From the NCBI GenBank assembly GCA_037200125.1, contig JBBCGS010000003.1, positions 992,001 to 1,056,000 on the forward strand: 64,000 nucleotides of DNA, written 5' to 3'. The notes beneath the pieces are model-generated. The model was not told where the DNA came from. It did not search any database and worked only from the letters and a program-made list of their open reading frames with translations. Shown piece by piece: positions 50,919 to 60,560 of this stretch; the first letter of the stretch is position 1; each line of letters begins with the position of its first letter. This DNA is from JADGHX01 sp037200125. Its GTDB lineage: Bacteria > Pseudomonadota > Gammaproteobacteria > Steroidobacterales > Steroidobacteraceae. A program made the translations under genes and the position numbers.

Positions 50919-52733
50919 ATGGCGCAACGACGACTTCCTGTGCTCGCGATGTGGCGCTCGCGCCTGTCGCTGGCCCTCGTCTTCGTGCTGTGCGCGCCCT
51001 TCGCCCGCGCCAACATCGAAATCGAAGTGAAGGGCGTCGACGAGACGTTGCGCGCCAATGTGCTCGCCTACCTGAGCTTCGATCGATACCGAAAGAGTGA
51101 AACGCTCAGCACCGACACGCTCGAGCGCCTCCACAACCGCGTGGAGCGCGAAGTGGCCGCCGCGCTCAAGCCCTTCGGTTACTACGAGCCCAAGACGCTG
51201 TCGAACCTCGAAGATCTCGGCGGCGGCAACTGGCGCGTGAACGTGAACATCGACCCCGGTCAGCCCGTGCTGCTCGATCGCGTCGACGTGCATGTCAACG
51301 GCGCAGGCTCGCACGACGTCCTCTTCACCCGCCTGCTCGACAACCTGCCCCTGCGACCGGGCAATCGGCTGAACCACGCGGCCTACGACAAGGTGAAGGG
51401 CGACCTGCAGCGCACCGCCTCGAATTACGGCTACCTCGACGCGAAGGTAACCAGGAACGACCTGCTGGTGGATCCACCGAACCACACGGCGAGCGTGGTG
51501 CTCGAGCTCGAAACGGGCGATCGCTATCGCTTCGGCACCACGCACATCGAGCAGGACGTCATCGACGACGCGCTCGTCCGCCGCTACATGCGCTATCAGC
51601 AGGACGAGCCGTTCGACATGACGGAAATCCTCCGCACGCAGTTCGCGCTCGACGACAGCCAGTATTTCTCGAACGTCGAGGTGCTCCCCGGCGACCCGGA
51701 CCGCGTGGAGCACCTCGTGCCGGTGAACATCCGCGCGGAGCCGAACCGCCGCCACCGCTATTCGTTCGGCCTCGGTTACGGAACCGACACCGACATCCGC
51801 GGCACGCTGCAGTGGGAAGCTCGCCGCATCAACCAGGCCGGCCATCGCTTCAACGTGGTGGCGCAGGCCGCGTCCGAGCAACGCAAGCTCGAGTCTCACT
51901 ACATCATTCCGATTGGCGATCCGGCGCTCGAGAAGCTCGACCTCGAGACCACGTACCTGAAGCAGCAGCTCGCCGACGTCGATACCGAGGACACCAAATT
52001 CGAGCCCGGCATTACCAAGGTGCTGGGGCGGTGGCAGCGGGTTTACTTCGTGACGTTCGACAGGACCCGGACGCAGTCCCCGGTCGTCCAGCAAAATGCC
52101 ACGGACTTCCTGATCATGCCGGGCGTGAGCCTCGCGCTCGTTCCGCAAGGCTATCTGGGGGAGGCGCTGTTCACCAACGCGTTCTTCACGCAGCTTCGCG
52201 CCTCGCACCACACGTTCGGCTCCGACTCGGACTTCCTGCAACTCGACACCAAGGCCGAGCATACGTTCGACTTCGCGTCCCGCTGGCACCTGTATCTGAG
52301 GGGGGAGATCGGTGCGAGCCTCGTGGCGGAGTTCAGCAAGTTGCCCGCCACGGTGCGCTTCTTCGCCGGCGGCGATCGCAGCGTGCGCGGCTTCGGCTAC
52401 AACGAGCTGTCGCCCATCGAAGTCGTGACGGATGTCAACGGCAATACGGTGCTCGACGACAAGGGCAACCCTGTAACGGCGAAAGTCGGCGGCAAGCATT
52501 TGATCACCGGCACGGTCGAGATACAGAGGGACCTGCCGCGCAACTTCGCTGTTGCGACGTTCTTCGACTTCGGTAACGCGTTCGACCACTTCGGGGACCC
52601 GCTCGAGTATTCCGTTGGCGTGGGATTTCGCTTCCGCCTCCCAGCGGTGACACTCGGCATCGACGTTGCGCAACCGCTGTCGGTGAGGGGCGCGCCGCCG
52701 CGGCTACACATCAACTTCACACCCAAGCTCTAG
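50919..52733 (+). CDS. tamA: translocation and assembly module subunit TamA
   Basis: A 604-residue outer-membrane protein of the Omp85/BamA superfamily. The signal peptide ends near residue 32 (FARA), followed by three POTRA domains (about 33-260) and a 16-stranded barrel with the diagnostic VRGFGYNE motif of strand/loop 6 near 490. With TamB it helps insert autotransporters and other proteins and contributes to lipid transport. ATG 50919 is behind AAGG; a TTG 21 bp earlier is possible. tamB follows after 24 bp. Confidence 0.93.
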   Translation: MAQRRLPVLAMWRSRLSLALVFVLCAPFARANIEIEVKGVDETLRANVLAYLSFDRYRKSETLSTDTLERLHNRVEREVAAALKPFGYYEPKTLSNLEDLGGGNWRVNVNIDPGQPVLLDRVDVHVNGAGSHDVLFTRLLDNLPLRPGNRLNHAAYDKVKGDLQRTASNYGYLDAKVTRNDLLVDPPNHTASVVLELETGDRYRFGTTHIEQDVIDDALVRRYMRYQQDEPFDMTEILRTQFALDDSQYFSNVEVLPGDPDRVEHLVPVNIRAEPNRRHRYSFGLGYGTDTDIRGTLQWEARRINQAGHRFNVVAQAASEQRKLESHYIIPIGDPALEKLDLETTYLKQQLADVDTEDTKFEPGITKVLGRWQRVYFVTFDRTRTQSPVVQQNATDFLIMPGVSLALVPQGYLGEALFTNAFFTQLRASHHTFGSDSDFLQLDTKAEHTFDFASRWHLYLRGEIGASLVAEFSKLPATVRFFAGGDRSVRGFGYNELSPIEVVTDVNGNTVLDDKGNPVTAKVGGKHLITGTVEIQRDLPRNFAVATFFDFGNAFDHFGDPLEYSVGVGFRFRLPAVTLGIDVAQPLSVRGAPPRLHINFTPKL

Positions 52734-52757
52734 AATCCGCACCACAGTCAAGCCAGC

Positions 52758-55700
52758 ATGCGCCGCCGGATCTTCATCATCCTCGGGATCGCACTACTGT
52801 TCGTAGTGTCGGTGCCGAGTGCGGCCATCTACTACGTCGCGTACACCGAACCCGGGTTGCAATGGTTCGTCGCGCACCTGCCCCGGCACGTCGCCAACAC
52901 CGACATGGAGTTCGTAGGGCCCAAAGGCACGCTCGCCGGCGGCTTCACGCTGGAACGGTTCGAGCTCGACCATGAGCGCGTGCATCTGCGCTTCGAGGGC
53001 AACGCCGGGCACGTGAAGTTGCTGCCCCTGCTCTGGCAGACCATCTACGCGCAGGACGTGACCATGCGCAGCGCATACGTGGAAGTGCGCCGCTGGAAGA
53101 AACCGCGGCCGAAGTCCTCCCCGTTCTTCCTGCCGCGTGGGCTCATCATCCAGGGGAACAAGGTCCACATCGGCAACGGCACATTCATCGCGCAGAACGG
53201 GCGTAGTTTCGATTTGACGGACGTGAATACCTCCGGCGTCGCGCGCCATCGCACGATCCGCTTCTACGAAGCGGGCTTCACGCAGGAGTCCATTCGCGTC
53301 TCCGGCAAGGCGACGTTGCGAGCGGAAGAGCCGATGGGCCTCGATGCCGACGCGCGCATCCTCATGCAGTTCGAGAACCAGCCGCTGTGGCTGATCGCCG
53401 CGTCCGGCAAAGGCGATCTCAACGAGCTTCCGATCATCGCCGAGTTCACTTCGCCGCTGCAGGCCACGGTCACCGGCGTGGCGGAGGACCTCACGAACGC
53501 GTGGCACTGGTCCGGCAAGGCGAAGGTGAAGAACTTCGATCCCATGGCGTTTGGCGGCGGCAAAGTGCTCGGCCGCATATTTGGCGAGCTGGCCGTGAAA
53601 GGGGATGCGAACGGCTTCGAGGGACGCGGGCCACTCACCTCGGAGGGCCTGCGCGCCGGCGCATTCCAGACGGTGTTCGTCGGCAACTACGCGGATCGCG
53701 TGATCACCGCCACGCACCTGGAGGCCACGCACATCGGCTCAGGTACGCACGCGGAGGGCGCGGGCACTTTTACCGTCGTTCCCGGCGGCCCCGAGCTCGA
53801 CCTGCACGGGACGTGGAAGAATTTTCGGTGGCCCCTCGTCGGCACCAGCGTCGCCGTGCGGAGCACCGCCGGCGAGTTCGGCATTCGCGGCATCCGCCCG
53901 TACGATGTGAATCTCACGGGCCCGATTCAGCCCGCCGATCTCGACCCGATGCAGGTGTCGATGCAAGGCAAGCTCGCGAGCGACAAGCTCACCGTGGCTT
54001 CGGCGACCGTCGAAGCGTTCGAGGGGCAAGCGGTCGTATCCGGCGAAGTCTCGTGGAGTCCGGACGAACGTTGGGCGGTGATGGGCAACGCGTCGGGCAT
54101 CAACCCCGCACGCATTCGCGAAGATCTGCCGGGCAAGCTGGACTTCGGCTTTGGCGCGGACGGGCTCGGCTTCCGGAGCAACGGCGACTTTGCGGTCGAT
54201 ATCCGCAACCTCACCGGGCGATTGCGCGGAAGCGCGGCGACCGGCAGCGGGCACGTCGCGCGCAAGGCGAACGCGTGGGAGCTGGACCGCGTACGTCTCG
54301 CGCTCGGTCGCACCAATCTGTCCGCCGATGGCCGCATCGCCGATGCATTCGACCTGCGCTTTTCGCTGGAAGCCGAGGACCTGAGCCTCCTGAAGCAGGA
54401 GAGCCGCGGCAAGCTGAAAGGCCAGGGAACGCTGCACGGCACGTGGGCGGATCCGATCGTGAACGCGGAAGTGCACGGCAGCGGCATCGAGCACGAGGGC
54501 ATTTCGCTAGCCGTGATCGATGGCAAAGTGGATTTCGACGCGAGTGGCACGCGCCCCTCCAACGTCGACGTGCGCGCGCGCAACCTCGTCTACGACAAAC
54601 GCACGCTCTCCGATCTCGATTTCACGCTCAACGGCAGCGCGGGCGATCACGTGGCCCGTGTGAGCGCCAAAGCGCCCGGCCTCGCGCTCGAGTCCGAGCT
54701 GACGGGCGCGTTCGCGCACGGGCGGTGGCAAGGCCAGATGCGCAAGCTCAACGTGACCGGCAGCGAATCCCTGAAGCTCGCGCTCGCGTCGCCCGTTGCC
54801 GTCGAACTGTCGTCCGATCACTCACGCGTGGAGTGGTTCTGCCTCAACGGCGAGCCCGCGAAACTGTGCGCCGAAGCGGACTGGACGCCCGCGAAGTGGG
54901 CCGCATCGGTCAACGCAAACGAATTGCCGATCCGCACGCTCACGTCAGGTCTCACGCCTTCGCTCGACTACCTTGGCCGACTCACCGTGAATGGTCGCGC
55001 GTTCGGCGGAGGCGACGCGCCCGTGCAGGGAAATCTTCGCGCCGATCTCGTCGACGCCGCCATCGCGCACAAGCTCGCCAACGGGCGCACCGAGCGCATC
55101 ACGTTCGGGACCGGCCTCGTCACGTTCAATGCGTCCGAAACCATGGCGGACGCGGCGGTGACGCTCGATGCCGGCGAGACCGGCAGCATCAAGGCGATGC
55201 TGCAGGGGCATCGATCGACGTCGCGCTGGCAGGACATGCCGTTGAACGGCGACCTTCACGTGCAGAGCGCGGGCCTCGGACTGATCACGCTCTACGCGCC
55301 GGACATCGATCGCGTCTCCGGCCACGTCGTAACCGATCTCTCCGTTTCCGGCACGCTCGGCACACCGCTGCTCGATGGCACGCTGAAGCTCACCGATGGC
55401 GAGCTCGATCTGTATCAGGTGAACCTCGCCATGCGCGGCACGCAGCTCGAAGCGCGCCTGCACGACAACGGCCTCGACTTCGAAGGCTCCGCGCGCATGG
55501 GCAGCGGCAACGTGAGCACGAACGGCCACCTGGAATGGCGGGACGCGCAGCCCTTCGGCAAATTGCGGCTCAACGGCCAGAACCTGCGCATCGTCGACGT
55601 GCCGGAGGCGCAGATCGACGCCTCCCCCGACCTCGATTTCAACATCCAGGGCCGCCGCATCGAAGTCACCGGCGCGGTGAAAGTGCCGTACGCGAAGATC

Positions 55701-56483
55701 GTCCCGAAAGACCTGACCAACGCCGTGCGCGCCTCCTCCGACGAAGTGCTGGTCGGCGCCGAACCGATCGACCCCTCCAAGCGCTTCGAAGTGATCAGCG
55801 GCATCTCACTCACGCTCGGCGACAAGGTTACGCTCGATACATTCGGGCTGACCGCGCGCCTCACCGGCACCCTCGTGCTACGCGACGGCACGGACGACGT
55901 CACTCGCGGATCAGGCGAGCTGTCGATCGAAGAAGGCAAATACACCGCCTACGGCCGCCGCCTCGACATCGAACGCGGCCGACTCGTCTTCAGCGGCGGC
56001 CCCGTGAACAACCCCGGCGTCGACATCCGCGCGGTAAAGCAGTATCCCGACGTAAAAGCCGGCGTGAACGTGCGCGGCACCCTGACCCAACCGCGACTCA
56101 CATTCTTCTCCGAACCCTCGCTCCCCCAATCGCAGATCCTGTCGCTGATCCTCGCCGGCGGCTCACTCGAGACCGCGCAAAACCGCACCAACACCGGCCA
56201 GGCCGGCAACGAGCTGCTGGCCCAAGGCAGCGCCATCCTCGCGCAACAGCTCGGCGCACGCGTTGGCATCGAAGACGTAGCGCTCGAATCGGACCTCGAC
56301 AACCAAACGTCACTGGTCCTCGGCAAATACCTCTCGCCCCGCCTGTACGTGAGCTACGGCATCAGCTTCACGGAACAGCTGAACACACTGAAGCTGCGCT
56401 ACACGCTAAGCGACAGATGGACGATCAAAACGGAAATGGGCCAGGCCCGCGGCGCCGACCTCGTGTACACAATCGAGAAATAG
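52758..56483 (+). CDS. tamB: translocation and assembly module subunit TamB
   Basis: A 1241-residue AsmA/TamB-type protein. An N-terminal helix (about 5-27) anchors it in the inner membrane; the rest is a long beta-taco bridging the periplasm, ending in the conserved DUF490 C-terminal domain (IEEGKYTAYGRRLDIERGRL near 1055 and SPRLYVSYGISF near 1193). It works with the outer-membrane partner encoded just upstream and probably moves phospholipid or assists protein insertion. A palindrome of family 2 begins 25 bp after its stop. Confidence 0.93.
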   Translation: MRRRIFIILGIALLFVVSVPSAAIYYVAYTEPGLQWFVAHLPRHVANTDMEFVGPKGTLAGGFTLERFELDHERVHLRFEGNAGHVKLLPLLWQTIYAQDVTMRSAYVEVRRWKKPRPKSSPFFLPRGLIIQGNKVHIGNGTFIAQNGRSFDLTDVNTSGVARHRTIRFYEAGFTQESIRVSGKATLRAEEPMGLDADARILMQFENQPLWLIAASGKGDLNELPIIAEFTSPLQATVTGVAEDLTNAWHWSGKAKVKNFDPMAFGGGKVLGRIFGELAVKGDANGFEGRGPLTSEGLRAGAFQTVFVGNYADRVITATHLEATHIGSGTHAEGAGTFTVVPGGPELDLHGTWKNFRWPLVGTSVAVRSTAGEFGIRGIRPYDVNLTGPIQPADLDPMQVSMQGKLASDKLTVASATVEAFEGQAVVSGEVSWSPDERWAVMGNASGINPARIREDLPGKLDFGFGADGLGFRSNGDFAVDIRNLTGRLRGSAATGSGHVARKANAWELDRVRLALGRTNLSADGRIADAFDLRFSLEAEDLSLLKQESRGKLKGQGTLHGTWADPIVNAEVHGSGIEHEGISLAVIDGKVDFDASGTRPSNVDVRARNLVYDKRTLSDLDFTLNGSAGDHVARVSAKAPGLALESELTGAFAHGRWQGQMRKLNVTGSESLKLALASPVAVELSSDHSRVEWFCLNGEPAKLCAEADWTPAKWAASVNANELPIRTLTSGLTPSLDYLGRLTVNGRAFGGGDAPVQGNLRADLVDAAIAHKLANGRTERITFGTGLVTFNASETMADAAVTLDAGETGSIKAMLQGHRSTSRWQDMPLNGDLHVQSAGLGLITLYAPDIDRVSGHVVTDLSVSGTLGTPLLDGTLKLTDGELDLYQVNLAMRGTQLEARLHDNGLDFEGSARMGSGNVSTNGHLEWRDAQPFGKLRLNGQNLRIVDVPEAQIDASPDLDFNIQGRRIEVTGAVKVPYAKIVPKDLTNAVRASSDEVLVGAEPIDPSKRFEVISGISLTLGDKVTLDTFGLTARLTGTLVLRDGTDDVTRGSGELSIEEGKYTAYGRRLDIERGRLVFSGGPVNNPGVDIRAVKQYPDVKAGVNVRGTLTQPRLTFFSEPSLPQSQILSLILAGGSLETAQNRTNTGQAGNELLAQGSAILAQQLGARVGIEDVALESDLDNQTSLVLGKYLSPRLYVSYGISFTEQLNTLKLRYTLSDRWTIKTEMGQARGADLVYTIEK

Positions 56484-56508
56484 CCAAACAGCAAAACGGA
56501 AGCGCCAA

Positions 56509-56662
56509 GGCTGCGGCCACCACGAAGGAAGTCTTGCGCGTTTGGGATGTGAGGGACGTCTGCGCGTAGGACTACGCGCAGACGAGGCCCCGCAGGATGC
56601 GGTCTTACGGCCGGTCCCGAACAGCCCAAACGCGCAAGACTTCCTTCGTGGTGGCCGCAGCC
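56509..56662. repeat. long palindrome with nested hairpins, copy 2 (family 2)
   Basis: The outer arms 56509-56546 and 56625-56662 are perfect 38-bp reverse complements, and a further AGCGCC/GGCGCT pair extends the stem. The central part contains the 12-bp hairpin stem GTCTGCGCGTAG and the same CCGCA/TGCGG and GGTCTTACGGCCGGTCC segments as copy 1 near 37.05 kb, but the outer arms are unrelated to those of copy 1. It lies between the convergent tamB and lptM genes and could terminate both. Confidence 0.87.
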
Positions 56663-56683
56663 CTCGACGGCGCTAATCCAAAT

Positions 56684-56902
56684 TCAGCGCGGATTCTGCT
56701 GCTGATCTTTCTTCTTCTGTGCATCGTCGTCGGCAGCGCCGCCAGGCTGCGCCTGCGACTGCGGCGCTTGCTGCTGGGCCTGCCCACCTCCGGGCCGCGT
56801 CACCACTTCACCGCCCTTGTCCGGCAGATACAAAGGCCCCTTCTGCCCACACCCCGCAAGCACAGCCACGGCCGCCATCAACACCACGAATCTAGCCACC
56901 AT
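56684..56902 (-). CDS. lptM: LptM (YifL-like) lipoprotein
   Basis: A 72-residue lipoprotein with the hallmark GCGQKGPLYLP starting at the lipidated Cys (about residue 18). In E. coli LptM binds LptD and supports assembly of the LPS translocon. The Gln/Pro-rich tail (about 40-72) is variable in the family. Its start overlaps the end of the thioesterase gene by 11 bp. The usual neighbour lysA is absent here. Confidence 0.85.
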   Translation of the reverse strand: MVARFVVLMAAVAVLAGCGQKGPLYLPDKGGEVVTRPGGGQAQQQAPQSQAQPGGAADDDAQKKKDQQQNPR

Positions 56903-57338
56903 TGCCGTTCTCCTGCCGCCGCTCGACAACCGCCATCGTCAACCTGGACACACAGATCAACCGCCGCCGCTCATCATGAATCTCGATGTGCCAAACCTGA
57001 CTCCGCGCGCCAATATGAAACGGCCGCGCCGTCGCCGTAACCACCCCGCCCGCCACGGGCCGCAAATGATTGGCATTGATCTCCTGCCCAACGCACATCA
57101 ACCGCGTCTGATCCACGCACAGGTTGGCGGCGAAGCTACCAATAGTCTCCGCCAGCGCGGCAGACGCGCCACCGTGCAGCACCCCCATGATCTGCCGCGT
57201 ACGCTCGTCCACCGGCATCGTAGCGCGCAGAAAATCCTCACCGACCTCGGTGAACCGAATACCCAGGTGCTCGACGAGCGTATTCGCCCCCCGATTGACG
57301 ATATGCTCGAGCTTCAAATCCGAAAACCATATTCCCAT
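56892..57338 (-). CDS. PaaI family hotdog thioesterase
   Basis: A 148-residue single hotdog domain. GVLHGGASAALAETIGSFAA (about 52-71) contains the catalytic Glu and the conserved helix of PaaI/MenI-like thioesterases. It would hydrolyse an aryl- or acyl-CoA; substrate is not assignable. Translationally coupled to lptM by an 11-bp overlap and divergent from the isomerase gene. Confidence 0.85.
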   Translation of the reverse strand: MGIWFSDLKLEHIVNRGANTLVEHLGIRFTEVGEDFLRATMPVDERTRQIMGVLHGGASAALAETIGSFAANLCVDQTRLMCVGQEINANHLRPVAGGVVTATARPFHIGARSQVWHIEIHDERRRLICVSRLTMAVVERRQENGNGG

Positions 57339-57414
57339 GGGCGCGGCAGTCTACCGGCCACACGGGACTTTTGCTCGCTTCCCCCGGCCGCGCTCCAGTG
57401 GCAAAGTCGCCGCC

Positions 57415-58068
57415 ATGAAGCTCTACACCTACTATCGCAGCACCGCCGCGTTCCGCGTGCGCATCGCCCTCAACATCAAGGGCGCGCCGTACGAATCGAT
57501 CGCCCTGCATCTGCGCCAGGGCGAGCACCAGACCAGCGAGTATCGGGCGGTCAATCCGCAAGGGCTGATTCCGGCGCTCGATGACGATGGCGTAGTGATT
57601 TCGCAGTCGGTCGCGATCATCGAGTACCTCGAGGAGAAATTTCCTCAGCCACCGCTGCTGCCAAAAGCACTGGCCGATCGAGCGCACGTGCGCTCGATGG
57701 CGTTGAACATCGCCGCCGACATGCATCCGCTCAACAACCTGCGCGTGCTCAATTTCCTGCGCAAGCCGCTAGGGCAGGATGAAGGCACCATCAACGAGAC
57801 CTGGTATCGCCAGTGGATCGGCGCCGGGTTCCGCGGCCTGGAAGAGCAGGCGAAGCGATTCAGCGGCGACGGCAAGTACATGTTCGGCACCAGCCTGACG
57901 ATGGCGGACGTGTTCATCGCTCCGCAGATGTACAACGCGCTGCGCTTTCATTGCGACGTCACAGGCTTCCCCACGCTTCGCAGGATCTGCGCGCACCTCG
58001 AGTCATTGCCGCCTTTCATCAAGGCCGCGCCGGACCTGCAGCCGGACTCGGAACAGCCAATCGTTTGA
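57415..58068 (+). CDS. maiA: maleylacetoacetate isomerase (GST zeta)
   Basis: A 217-residue zeta-class glutathione transferase. The active-site segment YYRSTAAFRVRIAL (about 5-18) is the family form, and NPQGLIPALDDDGVVISQSVAIIEYL (in two blocks from about 44) binds glutathione. It isomerises maleylacetoacetate in tyrosine/homogentisate breakdown; the other genes of that pathway are not in the window. Related zeta GSTs act on maleylpyruvate or haloacids, so the exact substrate is likely but not certain. Confidence 0.88.
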   Translation: MKLYTYYRSTAAFRVRIALNIKGAPYESIALHLRQGEHQTSEYRAVNPQGLIPALDDDGVVISQSVAIIEYLEEKFPQPPLLPKALADRAHVRSMALNIAADMHPLNNLRVLNFLRKPLGQDEGTINETWYRQWIGAGFRGLEEQAKRFSGDGKYMFGTSLTMADVFIAPQMYNALRFHCDVTGFPTLRRICAHLESLPPFIKAAPDLQPDSEQPIV

Positions 58069-58070
58069 CG

Positions 58071-59207
58071 TCAGGCGCGCTCGAAGCGGGCGACCGTTTC
58101 CACGTGCGCGGTGAAGGGCATGAGGTTGAACGCCGTCAGCGCGCGGAGGCGGAGCGTTCCACGCGCCGTGAGTTGCGCGGCGTCGCCGAGGAATGAATCG
58201 AGCCCGCAACTCACGTAGATGAAGTGCTCGGGCGGATGCTCGACGAGCCACGCGGCAAGCTCGGGATCGAGCCCCTTGCGCGGCGGGTCGGCGATCACCA
58301 CGTTCGCACCCAACGCGACTTCGCGCGCCGCGCCGGCGGTACCCGGCACGACTGAAATGCGGGCACGATCCGCGGCGCTCAGCGGCGCGAGCCCCATCTC
58401 CAGCCCCTGCAACGAGTGCGGGCCGACTTCGTTCAAGCGCAGCTCGCTCACGCGATCCAGCGCGGACAGGCCGATCGCGCCGACGCCCGCGTAGAACTCC
58501 GCCACGCGCGCGCCCTCGGGAATCTGTTCGCGCACGTGAGCCACGATGCGTTCGGCGATCTCGAGATTGTTCTGCCCGAACGCTCCCGGCGGATAGTGAA
58601 TGGCCGCGCCACCGAAGCGTTCGACCACGCTTTCGGGTCCGCACCAGTTCTGGAAGGTGGGGCCCGGAATGGTGTTGGTTCGCTCGCGGTTGGCGTTGAA
58701 CCAGAGACTGTGCAGCTCGCTGCCGAGCCGCTCGCGGATCAGATCCAGGCATTGTGCGAAAGGCTCCGCGGTTTCGCTGTTGCCCACGAGAACGACTTGC
58801 GCGGATTGCGAGCCGCGTTCGATGACGACCTGAAGGTAGCGCGCGAGACCGAGGTGCGCGTTGTCCGAGTAGCTCGTGATGCCTGCGTCCACCAGTGCGC
58901 GACGGACGACGCTCGCGACACGATTGATCAATGGATGCTGAACGACGCAGTTCGGGATGTGGACGACGTGATGTGTGTCGAGCTCGAACAGACCGATTTT
59001 GGGGGAGCCCAGGCGGCCACGGATCGCGAGGCGGGCGCGATGGCGGAAGCCTGACGTTGCGCCTGATATCGCGGTGACGTTCGGAAGGCCCTGCGCTGTC
59101 GCCAGCGCGTTCAGCGTATCGCGCGCGGTGGGCGCGATGCCGCGCTCGCCGAAGCGCGGGCAACCGGGACACGGGGGGCGGTGCGGACAGGCGGGCGTAG
59201 TGAGGAT
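58071..59207 (-). CDS. TrmA/RlmC-D family RNA (uracil-C5) methyltransferase, start unresolved
   Basis: A SAM-dependent RNA m5U methyltransferase of about 379 residues, without a TRAM domain. Cluster cysteines C-x5-C-x2-C (CPHRPPCPGC) and a later CVVQ suggest a 4Fe-4S centre as in RlmD. SAM motif FYAGVGAIGL, catalytic-region IADPPRKGL and nucleophile YVSCGLDS are all present. The family-like sequence begins near 59207, yet no ATG, GTG or TTG lies in frame between argH's stop (59252) and that point. Either a rare start, a start inside argH, or a sequence error must be assumed. Coordinates mark the supported core. Confidence 0.8.
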   Translation of the reverse strand: MLTTPACPHRPPCPGCPRFGERGIAPTARDTLNALATAQGLPNVTAISGATSGFRHRARLAIRGRLGSPKIGLFELDTHHVVHIPNCVVQHPLINRVASVVRRALVDAGITSYSDNAHLGLARYLQVVIERGSQSAQVVLVGNSETAEPFAQCLDLIRERLGSELHSLWFNANRERTNTIPGPTFQNWCGPESVVERFGGAAIHYPPGAFGQNNLEIAERIVAHVREQIPEGARVAEFYAGVGAIGLSALDRVSELRLNEVGPHSLQGLEMGLAPLSAADRARISVVPGTAGAAREVALGANVVIADPPRKGLDPELAAWLVEHPPEHFIYVSCGLDSFLGDAAQLTARGTLRLRALTAFNLMPFTAHVETVARFERA

Positions 59208-59251
59208 TCCCCGAGGCTTTACGGCGCGCGAGAGAACGGCCGGCGCGGCGA

Positions 59252-60556
59252 TTACTTCTTCAGGTTCGCGTTCAGGTTCGCGGCGGCGGCCGACGCCGCG
59301 CCGGCATCGGCATCGGCATCGGCATCGGCTACGACCGGGGCCAGGGCCGCAGCCACGTGGGCAGCACCTGCTCTGGCTTTCAGTGTCACTCCCACTCGCC
59401 GATACGCCTCGCGGAAGGGGATACCTTCCTTCACTACGAGCGCATTCGCCTCTTCCGCCGCGTGAATCCCCGGATCGAGCGTGATGTTCTCGGCGCGGAA
59501 CTTCATCGCATCGATCGCGGGCGGCAGGATGTCCAGCGTCTGCAGGGCGATGTCGATGCCACGGAAGAGCGGCACCTTCAGCAGCTGCAGATCCCGCTGA
59601 TAGCCCGACGGCAACTTCGCACAAATGCCGAGCGTCTCGTACAGGCACGCCAGCGCTGTGGCGGAGCGGCCGCGAATCAGCTCGAACACATCGGGATTGC
59701 GCTTCTGCGGCATGATCGACGAGCCGGTCGTGAACGCATCCGGCAACGAGACGAACGCAAACTCCTGCGTGTAGAAGAGCAGCACGTCCGCCGCGAGCCG
59801 GCCGAGATCCTGCATCAGCAGCGCGCTCTCGAACAGGATCTGCGCCTCCGCCTTGCCACGCGAAAGCTGCACGGAAGTCACCGGCTCCTGCGCCACATCG
59901 AAGCCGAGCTTCGACGCGGTGAGCTTGCGATCCAGCGGCAGGCCGGGCGTGCCGTAGCCCGCGGCCGAGCCAAGCGGGCTCTTGCCGAGACGCCGCTGCG
60001 CGAGACGAATCCCCTCGGCGTCATCGCGAATTTCCGCCGCGAACCCGCCCGCCCACAAGGGCACGGAACTGGGCATCGCCTGCTGCATGTGGGTATAGCC
60101 CGGCAACACGGTGGCCCGCTCGCGCAGGGCCAGCCGATCCAGGGCGTCGGCAACGCGCGCCGCGCCATCGCTCAGCGAGGTGACCGCGTCGCGCAGGTAC
60201 AGCCGCAGCGCTGTGAGCACCTGGTCATTGCGCGAGCGCCCGAGATGCACGCGGCCGCCCGCCTCACCGATGCGCGCGGTCAGCCGCTTCTCGAGAGCGG
60301 TTTGCCCGTCCTCGTCGCTCAGATCGATGCGCCATTGGCCGTCCGCATGTTCCTGCGCGATGGCCTGCAGGCCGGAGCGAATGGACTGCAGGTCAGCATC
60401 CGACAGCAGCTTCTGGGCGTTCAGCATCTCGGAATGCGCGATGGACGCCTGCACGTCGTAGCGCACGAGCCGCTCGTCGAGCGCGTAGTCCTCACCCGCC
60501 GTGTACACGAGTACGCGGTCGTCGAGCGGCGCGCCTTTGTCCCAGAGTCGCGTCAT
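59252..60556 (-). CDS. argH: argininosuccinate lyase
   Basis: A 434-residue lyase that splits argininosuccinate into arginine and fumarate, the last step of arginine synthesis. The fumarase/ASL signature GSSIMPQKRNPD (about 268-279) and the HxQ motif GYTHMQQAMP (about 150) are intact. The C-terminus carries an unusual Ala/Asp tail (ADADADAD...) encoded by a hexamer repeat. ATG 60556 begins 4 bp after the argB stop. Confidence 0.94.
   Translation of the reverse strand: MTRLWDKGAPLDDRVLVYTAGEDYALDERLVRYDVQASIAHSEMLNAQKLLSDADLQSIRSGLQAIAQEHADGQWRIDLSDEDGQTALEKRLTARIGEAGGRVHLGRSRNDQVLTALRLYLRDAVTSLSDGAARVADALDRLALRERATVLPGYTHMQQAMPSSVPLWAGGFAAEIRDDAEGIRLAQRRLGKSPLGSAAGYGTPGLPLDRKLTASKLGFDVAQEPVTSVQLSRGKAEAQILFESALLMQDLGRLAADVLLFYTQEFAFVSLPDAFTTGSSIMPQKRNPDVFELIRGRSATALACLYETLGICAKLPSGYQRDLQLLKVPLFRGIDIALQTLDILPPAIDAMKFRAENITLDPGIHAAEEANALVVKEGIPFREAYRRVGVTLKARAGAAHVAAALAPVVADADADADAGAASAAAANLNANLKK
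59303..59326. repeat. GGCATC hexamer microsatellite in argH
   Basis: Four perfect tandem copies of GGCATC (+ strand) encode the Ala-Asp repeats near the ArgH C-terminus. Being a multiple of three, slippage would change tail length without breaking the frame. Confidence 0.85.
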
Positions 60557-60560
60557 GACG

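Noticed and set aside
53387..56569. A 1060-codon open frame overlapping tamB on the same strand
   Set aside because: It is Arg/Ala-rich, has no domain character, and lies in another frame of a clear tamB. High GC makes such long shadow frames common.
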